A stretch of DNA of 64,000 nucleotides from Paenibacillus sp. 1011MAR3C5 (lineage in GTDB: Bacteria > Bacillota > Bacilli > Paenibacillales > Paenibacillaceae): positions 1 through 64,000 of the forward strand of contig NZ_QZCF01000003.1 in assembly GCF_003591485.1 (NCBI RefSeq), in the 5' to 3' direction. The position numbers were made by a program, and so were the translations under genes. The notes beneath the pieces were generated by a model. It was not told the DNA's origin. It did not search any database and worked only from the letters and a program-made list of their open reading frames with translations. The number at the start of each line of letters is the position of its first letter. Position 1 is the first letter of the stretch. Positions 46,887 to 55,338 of the stretch are shown here, piece by piece.

Positions 46887-47207
46887 ATGCATATAAATGA
46901 ATTTCAACAGTGGGTGAAGGAGTACTATCAGCAAAGGAACTGGTCCGACTTGGATATCTTTGTCCGGATTGGATTCCTTGCGGAGGAGACCGGCGAAGTA
47001 GCGCGTGCGATTCGCGCACTAGAGATCGGACGAGATCGACCCGATGAGATCGAAGGTTCGTATCAGGAGAATAAATCGGATCTAACCGAAGAACTTGGAG
47101 ACGTACTAGGAAATCTCATTGTCATTGCGAATAGATACGATATAGCTCTCGAAGATATTTTAAAAGCTCATAAGCAAAAACTTGAAGCGCGTTATTCATC
47201 AAAATAA
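46887..47207 (+). CDS. MazG-like nucleotide pyrophosphohydrolase
   Basis: 106 residues from ATG 46887 (TGGAGG upstream). The MazG-type motif is intact: 'GFLAEETGEVARAIRALEIG' (EExxE) and 'DLTEELGDVLGNLIVIANRY' (ExxD). Such short proteins hydrolyse (d)NTPs to NMP and PPi as a house-cleaning function. It is 18 nt before the LOG gene and probably cotranscribed with it. Confidence 0.88.
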   Translation: MHINEFQQWVKEYYQQRNWSDLDIFVRIGFLAEETGEVARAIRALEIGRDRPDEIEGSYQENKSDLTEELGDVLGNLIVIANRYDIALEDILKAHKQKLEARYSSK

Positions 47208-47225
47208 TAATTGGAGTGTTCAGCT

Positions 47226-47807
47226 ATGAAATCTATCGCAGTATTCTGTGGCTCCAGCGAGGGAGCTTCTTCAATCTATAAGGAAAGTGCAGTGAAACTA
47301 GGTCATGTGCTTGCTGAACATCAGATTACCCTTATTTATGGTGGAGCCAATGTTGGTCTGATGGGGGCTATTGCTGATGCTGTGTTGGAACAAGGCGGTC
47401 AAGTAATCGGGGTCCTTCCTTATTTTTTGCAGGATCGCGAAATTGCGCATAAAGGGCTGTCAGAGCTCATTATGGTGGGATCCATGCATGAACGAAAAGC
47501 CAAGATGACGGAATTGGCAGACGGATTTATTGCTCTTCCCGGTGGCCCTGGGACGATGGAAGAATTTTTCGAGATTTTTACTTGGGGCCAGTTGGGTTTA
47601 CATAACAAGCCATGTGGTTTTTTGAACATAAATCACTATTTTGATCCGATTGTATCTATGTTTGATGTGATGCAGCGCGAGCAATTCATGCAGCCCAAGT
47701 ACCGTTCTATGGTCATTACAGACCATACCCCTGAAGGGGTTTTGAAGCAGTTCTCAAATTACGTCGCTCCTTCTGTCAAAACCTATCTGAATGAACAGCG
47801 TACGTGA
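47226..47807 (+). CDS. LOG-family nucleotide 5'-monophosphate phosphoribohydrolase
   Basis: 193 residues from ATG 47226. Signature 'LPGGPGTMEEFFEIFTWGQLG' (PGGxGTxxE) plus 'SIAVFCGSSEGASSIYK', 'LIYGGANVGLMGAIADAVLE' and 'MHERKAKMTELADGFIAL'. LOG enzymes (YvdD in B. subtilis) cleave the ribose phosphate from AMP or cytokinin nucleotides. Coupled with MazG, it suggests nucleotide salvage or house-cleaning. Confidence 0.92.
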   Translation: MKSIAVFCGSSEGASSIYKESAVKLGHVLAEHQITLIYGGANVGLMGAIADAVLEQGGQVIGVLPYFLQDREIAHKGLSELIMVGSMHERKAKMTELADGFIALPGGPGTMEEFFEIFTWGQLGLHNKPCGFLNINHYFDPIVSMFDVMQREQFMQPKYRSMVITDHTPEGVLKQFSNYVAPSVKTYLNEQRT

Positions 47808-47861
47808 ACCCGAAACACGATTAGGGAATCAATTTTCTCTCTTCATAACTAATGAATACAT

Positions 47862-47890
47862 CGCTCAAGCTTTAGCTTGGGCGTTTTTTA
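47862..47890 (+). terminator. Rho-independent terminator of the MazG-LOG unit
   Basis: CGCTCAAGC and GCTTGGGCG with a short loop, followed by TTTTTTAGG. Confidence 0.85.
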
Positions 47891-48002
47891 GGTTTAAAAA
47901 GTTTGCGATCTTGCTGTCTTACTCTGGTTCTCTATATTACGCATAAGGTGTGTGATACATTAATTGCAAATTCATCAATCTTCAAGGGGAAGTGAAGCGG
48001 AT

Positions 48003-48629
48003 ATGCATACGGTAATAGAACCTAAAATTCTTTATTTTGGCACCTCTGTCGTTCTTATAAGTACGATCAATGAAGACGGTACGCCTAATTTGGCTCCGAT
48101 GTCGTCTGCCTGGTGGCTTAATCAATCGTGTATGCTCGGTCTTAGCAGCAAGTCGCAGACTGTACAAAATTTGATCCGCCAGCAGGAGTGTGTGCTTAAT
48201 CTGCCGTCCATTGACTTAATTCCTGCGGTTGACCGGCTGACTCTGTTGACTGGACGTCATCCGGTGCCGGAATCCAAAGCTATGCGGGGCTACCAGTATG
48301 AAGCAGATAAGTTTGGTATCGCTGGACTAACCCCGATTCCGTCACAACTTGTCAGGGCACCTCGAGTCCAGGAATGTCCCGTCCATCTGGAGGCCAAGTT
48401 AGTAAAAATACATCCATTCGAAGAACCAAGTTCTCTAGTCGCTATAGAAGTGCATATTGAAAAGGTTCATGTTGAAAATGAGCTGCTTATGGAAATAAAC
48501 ACAAACTATATTGATCCTTCGAAATGGAATCCGATGATTATGAATTTCTGCGAATATTTCGGCCTCGGCGAGCAGTTGTCAGCATCCAGATTAGCTCCGG
48601 TATTCGGACCGACAGTTCCGCCGCGCTGA
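48003..48629 (+). CDS. Flavin-reductase-like FMN-binding protein
   Basis: 208 residues from ATG 48003 (AAGGGGAAGTGAAGCGG upstream). The split-barrel fold typical for DIM6/NTAB flavoproteins is visible: 'SVVLISTINEDGTPNLAPMS', 'SAWWLNQSCMLGLSSKSQTV', 'ECVLNLPSIDLI', 'QECPVHLEAKLVKI'. These bind FMN and reduce flavin or act as unknown oxidoreductases. Single gene with its own terminator. Confidence 0.85.
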   Translation: MHTVIEPKILYFGTSVVLISTINEDGTPNLAPMSSAWWLNQSCMLGLSSKSQTVQNLIRQQECVLNLPSIDLIPAVDRLTLLTGRHPVPESKAMRGYQYEADKFGIAGLTPIPSQLVRAPRVQECPVHLEAKLVKIHPFEEPSSLVAIEVHIEKVHVENELLMEINTNYIDPSKWNPMIMNFCEYFGLGEQLSASRLAPVFGPTVPPR

Positions 48630-48674
48630 TCGCCCCCTGAAGGGGCTGAATGAATAGAATCCGAACGCTAGAAT

Positions 48675-48708
48675 AGAGCACGGCATGAGATGCCGGTGCT
48701 CTTTTTTA
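48675..48708 (+). terminator. Rho-independent terminator
   Basis: AGAGCACGGCAT and ATGCCGGTGCTCT with a 3-nt loop, followed by six T. Confidence 0.9.
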
Positions 48709-48824
48709 ATAACCTATTATCAAATATTTTATAACAACTTATCATTCATTTTATAACAATTGTTGTAGTTGATATCTGTGTATCCGTTGAAAGATTTGTC
48801 TTTATTAATGAAAGGACTATTCAT

Positions 48825-48911
48825 ATGAACATAAGAAGAATTTTCTCTGCTTTAGCCATTGTTACGCTACTGCTGAAGTCCTGTCTAAAGTGGGGACTTG
48901 AAAATCATTAA
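48825..48911 (+). pseudogene. Truncated secretory-signal frame
   Basis: 28 codons (MNIRRIFSALAIVTLLLKSC then LKWGLENH) look like a signal peptide cut off near its lipobox or cleavage site. AAAGGAC lies upstream. Likely the 5' scar of a lost secreted protein; the following 80 bp show nothing. Confidence 0.35.
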
Positions 48912-48992
48912 ATGACTTTTGGGACAGCCCCTTACTGTTGAATCTGGTGCTTTATTAAGCAACGGCAAATTGCAATTCATCCGATTCGGCGA

Positions 48993-49196
48993 ATGGATGG
49001 CTTCACACGGAGCCAGGTCTCGATTAAGTATTTGGACAACATGATTATGGTCGGCGGCGGCAGTGCCGAGTTCATCGTGACGGTTGAGACAAGCACTGCA
49101 ATTCGCAATCTTCTCAGCTCAGAGGAAGAGGATGAATTTGTAGAGTTTACAGTAGGCGGCCAAGCCTGCGAATTTCCCCCGGAAGTTTATCGTTAG
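48993..49196 (+). CDS. Short acidic frame of unknown function, perhaps a fragment
   Basis: 67 residues from ATG 48993 with no SD ('SIKYLDNMIMVGGGSAEFIV', 'TVETSTAIRNLLSSEEEDEF'). A +1 frame continues it in coding-like manner to 49380 (KFIVSFELVESALFQLEDTS and more), so the two may be halves of one frameshifted gene of about 130 codons. Family not recognised. Confidence 0.35.
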   Translation: MDGFTRSQVSIKYLDNMIMVGGGSAEFIVTVETSTAIRNLLSSEEEDEFVEFTVGGQACEFPPEVYR

Positions 49197-49371
49197 CTTC
49201 GAGTTAGTTGAATCTGCACTCTTTCAATTAGAAGACACCTCTATTGATCTGAGCTGGGAAGTTATTGAAAGTAATGAATTCAATCTGTATCTAACATTAA
49301 ATGATCGGATTAAATGCTCTTGCAAAAGCATTTGGCATAGGCTGAATCATGTTGCGCTTCGGCGGAACCGA

Positions 49372-50220
49372 CTATTGTAAAAATTCATGTTCATAAATCG
49401 TATGAATCCTCTCTAAAACGTTTCTCGCCTGATCTCTAAATTGTAACTCTGCAACCTTGCCTTTCAGCAAAAACATGCCTGTCTCATTGCTGTAGTCCCC
49501 GAGAGCACCGTCATACAGCATGTTTGCGCCGTGGGTCGGTGGAGAGAAAAACAGCTTCATCAACGGCTTGACCAATAGGGGAAGTCCGGATTTCTTCCCT
49601 TTTCTAAGCGTATTGTTACTACCTGGGTCAACACTGCGAATCTTAATGCCGTCCTTAACTAGCTGCGGCGCAATGGCCTCTGTCCACAGTGAAAGCGCCA
49701 GCTTGGAGGTAGCGTAAGGGCCAATCAGCTTGCGGAAGGTTTTGGGGCGTTCCAAGACTTCGATGCTAAACGCTTTTGTGAATTTAAGTGCTGACGATGA
49801 CGTGTTGATGACCGTTTTTAAACGGCCGTTGTTCAGGAGTTCCTTTAATTCCATCAGGATGATATACGGCACGACCGTCATCAGCTCATAATGCTTCTCG
49901 CGTCCTTGTTTCGAATAACCCAGCTCATGAAAGCTCCCGCCGGCATTATTAAACAAAATATCGATCCGCTGTTCGTTAGCTTTCATCTCTTCCAGAGTCC
50001 TTCTCAAGCTAGCATAATCTGCGAGATCCGTTACTTTATACATGCGCAGCCGCCTGCTTACGAGCGCTTTTTGGATGCTCACATCGTCCGCCGGAAACGC
50101 CGAACGATTCAAGGCGACCACCTGCCAGTCCTCCGACAGCAATTTTCGGGTTAATTCCAACCCAATTCCGGCGTTTGCTCCTGTAATCAATGCGATATTT
50201 TCACGTTGGAATGTGTTCAT
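49372..50220 (-). CDS. Short-chain dehydrogenase/reductase
   Basis: 282 residues from ATG 50220 (AGGAGGAGAAGTACA upstream); the frame to 50292 runs back through the promoter and is not used. Classical SDR: NAD(P) motif 'ALITGANAGIGLELTRKL' (about 8-25), 'DILFNNAGGS', catalytic Ser region 'VINTSSSALKF' and 'YATSKLAL' (Tyr-x-x-x-Lys). Similar to retinol-dehydrogenase/WW-oxidoreductase-like enzymes. Divergent from a MerR gene and preceded by a mirrored MerR-type promoter, so it is the likely target gene. Substrate unknown. Confidence 0.9.
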   Translation of the reverse strand: MNTFQRENIALITGANAGIGLELTRKLLSEDWQVVALNRSAFPADDVSIQKALVSRRLRMYKVTDLADYASLRRTLEEMKANEQRIDILFNNAGGSFHELGYSKQGREKHYELMTVVPYIILMELKELLNNGRLKTVINTSSSALKFTKAFSIEVLERPKTFRKLIGPYATSKLALSLWTEAIAPQLVKDGIKIRSVDPGSNNTLRKGKKSGLPLLVKPLMKLFFSPPTHGANMLYDGALGDYSNETGMFLLKGKVAELQFRDQARNVLERIHTIYEHEFLQ

Positions 50221-50266
50221 TGTACTTCTCCTCCTGAAGTCGGGATATTTTCCCCTAGTAACGCCC

Positions 50267-50366
50267 ATTGTAGAACTTGGAGTCGGCTCCAAGTCAAGGT
50301 ATGAAGATAAGGTTTTGGTTCAAAGGGGAAGAGGCTTGACTTGGAGCCAGCTCCAAGGTGTATAAT
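50267..50366. promoter_or_regulatory. Twin divergent MerR promoters with 18-bp operators
   Basis: Plus: TTGACT (50336-50341), 19 nt, TATAAT (50361-50366) with the perfect dyad CTTGGAGCCAGCTCCAAG (50340-50357). Minus: TTGACT (50292-50297), 19 nt, TACAAT (50267-50272) with CTTGGAGYCGRCTCCAAG-type dyad at 50276-50293. Both spacers are the 19 bp required for MerR-type untwisting. Confidence 0.88.
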
Positions 50367-50397
50367 GCACAAAAAACATTTTCCGGGAGGGAATAGG

Positions 50398-50799
50398 GTG
50401 AAGGCAGAGCACACGTATACGATCAAGCAAACAGCTGAGCAAACCGGCATATCCGAGGATACAATCCGTTATTATGAGAAGATCGCGCTCCTGCCCCGAG
50501 CGGACCGGAAGGACAACGGGCACCGCATCTATCGGGAGGAGGACATCCATATGATCCGGCTGCTATCCTGTCTGAAAAAGACGGGAATGCCGTTGGAGGA
50601 AATGCGCCCATTTTTGGTGGTTTCCGCCGATTCCGACCCCGCAGAATATCCCGAGCTGGTGGAGCGTTTAAAGAGCCATCGTGAAAATATCGTCAGCCAA
50701 ATCGCCTCGCTGCAGCAAGTCGTCGATTTTATCGACATGAAGCTGGTGAAGGGGAGATACCGCCGGGACGATTCATCAAGCTGCCACCCTATTGACTGA
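50398..50799 (+). CDS. MerR-family regulator of the divergent SDR gene
   Basis: 133 residues from GTG 50398 (GGGAGGG 6 nt upstream). Winged helix 'TYTIKQTAEQTGISEDTIRY', 'YEKIALLPRADRKDNGHRIY', then a dimer helix 'YPELVERLKSHRENIVSQIA' with 'SLQQVVDFIDMKL'. The class is that of AdhR/YyaN-type MerR proteins, which sense aldehydes or electrophiles; here only one Cys lies in the central part (LLSCLKKTGMP), the AdhR redox position. It likely activates itself and the SDR through the twin operators. Confidence 0.9.
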   Translation: MKAEHTYTIKQTAEQTGISEDTIRYYEKIALLPRADRKDNGHRIYREEDIHMIRLLSCLKKTGMPLEEMRPFLVVSADSDPAEYPELVERLKSHRENIVSQIASLQQVVDFIDMKLVKGRYRRDDSSSCHPID

Positions 50800-50895
50800 C
50801 ATACGACCACGATTCACGCAATACCAGCCATGGTAGCTGAAAACAGTACCAGGCGGGGCGAGACGTACCTTCCCACACTCAAGCCCGCTCTCAAT

Positions 50896-50984
50896 TTAAG
50901 AAAAACTTTAGGTTTGAGCCCATTTCTTTTTTAACAGTTTGCTTTATCCTTCTAGCATACGAAAGATTAGGAGGAAGCTGGAGC
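50896..50984 (+). promoter_or_regulatory. Promoter/leader P1 of the VanY operon
   Basis: TTTAAGAAAAACTTTAGG (OmpR-like direct repeats) is followed by CCCATTTCTTTTTTAACAG, a TTAACA -35, about 16 nt and TAGCAT, then AGGAGGAAGCTGGAGC and ATG. Nearly the same string precedes the ABC operon at 54340, so both are probably bound by the response regulator encoded between them. Confidence 0.6.
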
Positions 50985-51869
50985 ATGAAGAAATGGGTTT
51001 TTTGTCTTTTAGTTTTGTTGATGCTAGGCTACGGATTGACGAAGTTTAAGGCGGGTATGAGCGACTTGCCTGATGAATCAAAGCTTCAGATTGAAAACTC
51101 AAACAAGCCTGATGAGGTAACTCAAGCAGATGGTTTTAAGATAAAAGTAACGAAAGAAATGATTTTCCAGGGAGACCTGCTGCTCGTCAACAAGGACTAT
51201 CCTGTTCCAGATGGACTTGGACTTGACGCTGAGTCGGAAGCGATAAGTCTGGTTAGAAATCCCGAATGGATCGATGGCTTCGGCGTGCTGGATAACAGAG
51301 TCTTGCTATCGCCCCGGCTGGCAGAGAAGTTCCGCGCCATGGTGAAGGATGCGGCACAGGAGGGGGTTTCCAGCTTCCTGATTAGCAGCGGTTTTCGGAA
51401 TGAAGCCGATCAAGAGGAGCTGTATCGCACATTGGGAGCAGAGATTGCCATGCCTCCAGGGTATAGCGAGCACAATATTGGTCTATCGATGGATATCGGC
51501 TCCTCGCAGGGCGAAATGAGTCGTGCCCCGGAAGGGAAGTGGCTAATCGACCACTCCTGGAAATACGGGTTTGTTTTGCGCTATCCCGAGGATAAAACGG
51601 CGATTACCGGTGTCCAATTCGAGCCGTGGCATTTCCGCTACGTCGGTTTGCCGCATAGTGCGATAATGAAGGAAAGGAACTTCGTGCTGGAGCAATATCT
51701 GGATTTTCTGAAGGAGCAGAAGTCGGTGAGTACAACGATCGGGGAGGACAACTATCAAGTCTTTTACTATCCGGTAACTGAAAATCACATGATCACAGTG
51801 CCTGCGAAAGGCGAATATGAGATTTCCGGCAATAATCAGGATGGCGTTATCGTGACGATTCGCAAATAA
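50985..51869 (+). CDS. VanY-family D-alanyl-D-alanine carboxypeptidase
   Basis: 294 residues. An N-terminal membrane anchor (MKKWVFCLLVLLMLGYGLTK) is followed by a linker and the VanY/M15B peptidase domain: 'FLISSGFRNEADQEELYRTL', 'PPGYSEHNIGLSMDIGSS' (zinc ligands SxHxxGxAxD type, here His and Asp), 'FVLRYPEDKTAITGVQFEPW' and 'HFRYVG' (Glu-Pro-Trp-His). An additional C-terminal 70 residues are beta-rich. It trims the terminal D-Ala of peptidoglycan stems outside the membrane. First gene of an operon with VanZ-like protein and a two-component system; no vanHAX ligase genes are present, so this is not a complete glycopeptide-resistance set. Confidence 0.9.
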   Translation: MKKWVFCLLVLLMLGYGLTKFKAGMSDLPDESKLQIENSNKPDEVTQADGFKIKVTKEMIFQGDLLLVNKDYPVPDGLGLDAESEAISLVRNPEWIDGFGVLDNRVLLSPRLAEKFRAMVKDAAQEGVSSFLISSGFRNEADQEELYRTLGAEIAMPPGYSEHNIGLSMDIGSSQGEMSRAPEGKWLIDHSWKYGFVLRYPEDKTAITGVQFEPWHFRYVGLPHSAIMKERNFVLEQYLDFLKEQKSVSTTIGEDNYQVFYYPVTENHMITVPAKGEYEISGNNQDGVIVTIRK

Positions 51870-51893
51870 GCAGGACAAGGAGGGAACGGGCGA

Positions 51894-52466
51894 ATGAGTG
51901 CGAAAATAGGCACGGTGGCAGCATCCAGGATAAAGACGAATATTAGCGTCCATCAAAGCAATAGGAAAGCAAGAAAGAGAGGCCGTCTGAGCGTACTAAG
52001 CCTCCGGGCTCTGCTTGTCCTATATCTATACATGCTGGTCAAAATCATCTTATTGAAGTTTCATGCCTTGAGCCCCGGTATTCTTTGGGACCGTCTGCTG
52101 ACTGGCTTACAGCAGCCGGGGTTGCTCTCCCAGTGGCTGGATGCAGGCAATTTGTTGCCATTCCGGGAAATCTCCAGATCGCTGCATTCGTTAAGCGGCC
52201 ACGATTTATTTAACCTGCTCGGCAACGTGGCGATATTTATGCCGCTCGGTATTTTATTGGGATTGACGTTCAAGGATGAGAGGATGGCCGGAGTAAAAAT
52301 ATGGGCTTGTTCGTTCGTCTTAAGCCTGGGTCTCGAGTCCGCCCAGCTTCTGTTCAGGATTGGCCAATTTGATGTCGATGACATATTGCTCAATACCTTG
52401 GGGGGTCTTCTGGGCTTCGCGATATACCTGGCGGCTATTCTTCCCTTCCGCCGAGCATCAAAGTGA
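51894..52466 (+). CDS. VanZ-like membrane protein
   Basis: 190 residues with four membrane helices, including 'LFNLLGNVAIFMPLGILLGL' and 'FVLSLGLESAQLLFRIGQFD' plus 'VDDILLNTLGGLLGFAIYLA', the VanZ signature (N-x-xxF-xP-G ... E-xxQ ... R-xxDxDDxxxN-xxG). VanZ-like proteins lower binding of teicoplanin or lipoglycopeptides in enterococci and are widespread in Gram-positives; function here unproven. A basic 35-residue N-terminus precedes the first helix. ACAAGGAGGG precedes the ATG; 24 nt after vanY. Confidence 0.88.
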   Translation: MSAKIGTVAASRIKTNISVHQSNRKARKRGRLSVLSLRALLVLYLYMLVKIILLKFHALSPGILWDRLLTGLQQPGLLSQWLDAGNLLPFREISRSLHSLSGHDLFNLLGNVAIFMPLGILLGLTFKDERMAGVKIWACSFVLSLGLESAQLLFRIGQFDVDDILLNTLGGLLGFAIYLAAILPFRRASK

Positions 52467-52529
52467 AAGAAGCATTTGAAATCGCAAGCCGGACTCGGTT
52501 ATGCTTGTCCTTGAAAAGGAGAGAATGTC

Positions 52530-53234
52530 ATGAAATCGATCACCATTCTAATTGCGGATGACGAGGCGGAAATTGCCGATCTGATCGAGCTGCATCTGGT
52601 CAAAGAGGGCTACCGTTGCCTAAAAGCCGTCGACGGACAAGAGGCTCTCGGCATGATCTGGACGCAATCCGTGGATTTGGCGATATTGGATATTATGATG
52701 CCCAAGATCGACGGGTACGAGCTGACTCGGATAATTCGAGAGAAGTTTCATCTGCCGATTATTTTTCTTAGTGCCAAGGCGACCGATCTGGATAAAATCA
52801 CCGGTCTGGTTCGCGGCGCTGATGATTATATGACCAAGCCATTTAACCCTATGGAGCTGGTAGCTAGAGTGAATGCCCAGCTGCGCCGCTTCATTCAGCT
52901 GAATCCGTCGATGGCTGCTCCGGCGGCAGATACGTCCATACTGGAGGCCGGCGGGGTCGTAATCTATCCCGAGCAGCGCAATGTGTTCCTGTATGGCAAT
53001 CCGGTCGAGCTTACGCCCAAGGAGTTCGATATATTGGTGCTGCTCGCCAGCCATCCGAAGAAGGTATTCAGCTCGGAGCATATTTTCCAGCGGGTGTGGG
53101 GCGAAGCGTATTATGAAAGCGGAAATACCGTGATGGTGCATATCCGAACGCTGCGCAAGAAGCTTGGGGAGGACCAGCATAAGAACAAGCTGATCAGGAC
53201 GGTTTGGGGAGTAGGTTATGCGTTCAATGGCTAA
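52530..53234 (+). CDS. OmpR-family response regulator (VanR-like)
   Basis: 234 residues. Receiver domain with acidic pair 'ILIADDEAEIADLIELHLV', phospho-Asp in 'LAILDIMMPKIDGYEL', 'IIFLSAKATDLDKITGL' and Lys in 'DDYMTKPFNPMEL'. C-terminal winged helix 'VELTPKEFDILVLLASHPKK' and 'SGNTVMVHIRTLRKKLGEDQ'. It is followed by its kinase with a 17-nt overlap. Likely binds the shared P1/P2 boxes before vanY and the ABC operon. Confidence 0.93.
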   Translation: MKSITILIADDEAEIADLIELHLVKEGYRCLKAVDGQEALGMIWTQSVDLAILDIMMPKIDGYELTRIIREKFHLPIIFLSAKATDLDKITGLVRGADDYMTKPFNPMELVARVNAQLRRFIQLNPSMAAPAADTSILEAGGVVIYPEQRNVFLYGNPVELTPKEFDILVLLASHPKKVFSSEHIFQRVWGEAYYESGNTVMVHIRTLRKKLGEDQHKNKLIRTVWGVGYAFNG

Positions 53235-54345
53235 ACCCAAATTCCGAAGCTTCCGTTTCCACATGATTCGCCTGTTCGGGCTCAGCATGCTGTTGTCCGC
53301 TGCCACTACCTTCTTGATCTATTTGGTGCTGCAGCAATATTACTACACGCTGCTCCGCGAAAACCCCATGTTCCAAATTCGCGAAATCATTCGCGATATC
53401 GGCGATATCAATGCGTTCCTGATCTTCTTTTTCCCGATCTCGTTTTTTTACTTCTATTTATTAACTCGGCGTTACGTTGCTTATTTCCGGGAGATTTCCC
53501 GCGGGATCAACCAGTTGGCCGGGGGAGATTTCACCCATCGGGTCCATGTTCCATCCAATGATGAGATTGGGGATATTGCCAGAGATATCAACTTGGCTAG
53601 CGAAAAGCTGAAGCAAGCGGTGGAACGGGGCGATTTCGCCGAGAATAGCAAGGAGCAGTTAGTGCTTAACCTTGCCCATGATTTGAGAACCCCGCTGACT
53701 TCGGTCATCGGGTATTTGGATTTTATCCTCCAAGGCAAGGATTTGACGGTTGACCAAATGAAGCACTACACGACGATCGCCTTCACGAAATCACAGCGGC
53801 TCGAGAAGCTGATCGACGAGCTGTTCGAGATTACACGGATGAATTATGGCAAGCTGAATATTCATCGGGCGCCGCTCGATCTGGGAGAGTTGCTGACCCA
53901 ATTAGGCGAAGAGATGTATCCCGTATTCGAAAAAAACGAGCTGACCGCTCGCCTTGCAATGGCTCCGAATCTTATGATTTCAGGTGATGGTGAACTGCTC
54001 GCACGCGTGTTCGAGAACCTGCTGTCCAATGCCATTCGTTACGGCAGGGATGGTGAATATATCGATGTTCGCGGCAGCGAGGAGGAGGGACAGGTCGTTA
54101 TTCAAGTCACCAATTACGGCAGAATCATCCCGCCAGATGAGCTGCCTCATGTGTTTGACATGTTCTTTACCGGAGATCGAGCGCGAACCCATCAGGAAGG
54201 AAGCACCGGGCTTGGCTTGTTTATCGCCAAGAACATTGTAGATCAGCATGAAGGCGTCATATCGGTGCAAAGCGATCTCATCCGTACCGAATTCGAGGTG
54301 CGATTGCCTTACTTGAAAGCATCCCCTCAAACGAATCCATTTTAG
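53218..54345 (+). CDS. Sensor histidine kinase (VanS-like)
   Basis: 375 residues. Two membrane helices (MLLSAATTFLIYLVLQQYYY; IFFFPISFFYFYLLTRR) frame a short outside loop of only about 35 residues, so signal sensing is probably within or near the membrane. HAMP follows ('GDFTHRVHVPSNDEIGDIA'), then the H-box 'LNLAHDLRTPLTSVIGYLDF', N-box 'ENLLSNAIRYG' and G-box 'GSTGLGLFIAKNIVDQHEG'. Partner of the preceding regulator, overlapping it. The short sensing loop fits kinases of the VanS or intramembrane-sensing kind. Confidence 0.92.
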   Translation: MRSMAKPKFRSFRFHMIRLFGLSMLLSAATTFLIYLVLQQYYYTLLRENPMFQIREIIRDIGDINAFLIFFFPISFFYFYLLTRRYVAYFREISRGINQLAGGDFTHRVHVPSNDEIGDIARDINLASEKLKQAVERGDFAENSKEQLVLNLAHDLRTPLTSVIGYLDFILQGKDLTVDQMKHYTTIAFTKSQRLEKLIDELFEITRMNYGKLNIHRAPLDLGELLTQLGEEMYPVFEKNELTARLAMAPNLMISGDGELLARVFENLLSNAIRYGRDGEYIDVRGSEEEGQVVIQVTNYGRIIPPDELPHVFDMFFTGDRARTHQEGSTGLGLFIAKNIVDQHEGVISVQSDLIRTEFEVRLPYLKASPQTNPF

Positions 54346-54424
54346 GAAAAGTTAAGAATTACCCCACTTCTTATTTTAACAGTCTGGCCTATGCTTAGAG
54401 CATCAACGGCAGGAGGACTGGAAG
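54340..54424 (+). promoter_or_regulatory. Promoter/leader P2 of the ABC-HlyD operon
   Basis: TTTTAGGAAAAGTTAAGAA, CCCCACTTCTTATTTTAACAG, about 16 nt, GAGCAT, then GGCAGGAGGACTGGAAG and ATG. Matches P1 at 50896 over about 85 nt, including the first codons (MKKW in both). Confidence 0.6.
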
Positions 54425-55327
54425 ATGAAGAAGTGGTTTTTTTTGTGTGCTCCGAGGGGCCTCGCCCGGTGGATGCGCAGGGACACTGCGGCGGCGTGGC
54501 TATTTCTCGCGCCGAGCGCAGTTGGCTTTGCCGTGTTCTATCTGATCCCGTTTGCCATGGGAGTGATGTATTCGTTCATGGGCAGCGCTTCTGAGGGAGG
54601 ATTTGAGGGCCTTACGAATTACCGGGAGCTGCTGTCCAGCGCTTCCTTCCGGAAGGCAGCGTACAACACCTTTTATTTTAGCGCGGTGAGCGTTCCGCTT
54701 ATGCTGGCATTGTCCCTGGGGCTGGCGTTATTGCTGAATCGGCAAATTTATTTCCGAAAATGGCTGCGGACCTCCTATGTATTGCCGCTTGTTGTTCCGG
54801 TCGCCTCTGTCATCATCATCTGGCAGATGGTCTTTGACTGGAATGGAGCGTTGAACTATGCGTTCAGCTGGTTCGGCATCGACCGGGTGGACTGGATGAA
54901 GACGGATGCGGCCCGGAATGTGGTTATAGCGGTATATCTGTGGAAGAACGTCGGATACAACGTCATTTTGTTTCTGGCAGGACTTCAGCAAATTCCGAAG
55001 GATTATTACGAAACCGCGCAGCTTGAGGGTGCCGGCCGCTTTCGCCAGTTTTATGGCATTACGCTGGTTTATTTGACCACAACGACGTTTTTCGTAGTCA
55101 TCATGTCGATCATCAATTCCTTCAAGGTGTTCCGGGAGACGTACTTGATGGCGGGCGATTACCCGCATGACAGCATTTATATGATGCAGCATTATATGAA
55201 CAACATGTTCGTGTCACTGGATATTCAGAAGCTGACGGCGGCAGCTGCTTTGATGGTCTGCGGCATCATGGTGGTCGTGCTGGGGATGTTCGGCCTGGAG
55301 CGCCGGTATCGCCAGTTTATGGAGTAG
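54425..55327 (+). CDS. ABC importer permease, MalF type
   Basis: 300 residues, six helices (AWLFLAPSAVGFAVFYLIPF; VSVPLMLALSLGLALLLNR; ...) and the EAA-type motif 'IPKDYYETAQLEGAGRFRQF' with 'YGITLVYL'. CUT1-like permease subunit. Strong SD AGGAGGACTGGAAG. Begins the operon controlled by P2; no ATPase is encoded in the cluster. Confidence 0.92.
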   Translation: MKKWFFLCAPRGLARWMRRDTAAAWLFLAPSAVGFAVFYLIPFAMGVMYSFMGSASEGGFEGLTNYRELLSSASFRKAAYNTFYFSAVSVPLMLALSLGLALLLNRQIYFRKWLRTSYVLPLVVPVASVIIIWQMVFDWNGALNYAFSWFGIDRVDWMKTDAARNVVIAVYLWKNVGYNVILFLAGLQQIPKDYYETAQLEGAGRFRQFYGITLVYLTTTTFFVVIMSIINSFKVFRETYLMAGDYPHDSIYMMQHYMNNMFVSLDIQKLTAAAALMVCGIMVVVLGMFGLERRYRQFME

Positions 55328-55338
55328 GAGGAGGAGCT

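Noticed and set aside
50985..54345. Complete vancomycin-resistance cluster
   Set aside because: VanY-, VanZ-, VanR- and VanS-like genes are present, but there is no vanH, vanA/B-type ligase or vanX, so target replacement is not encoded here.
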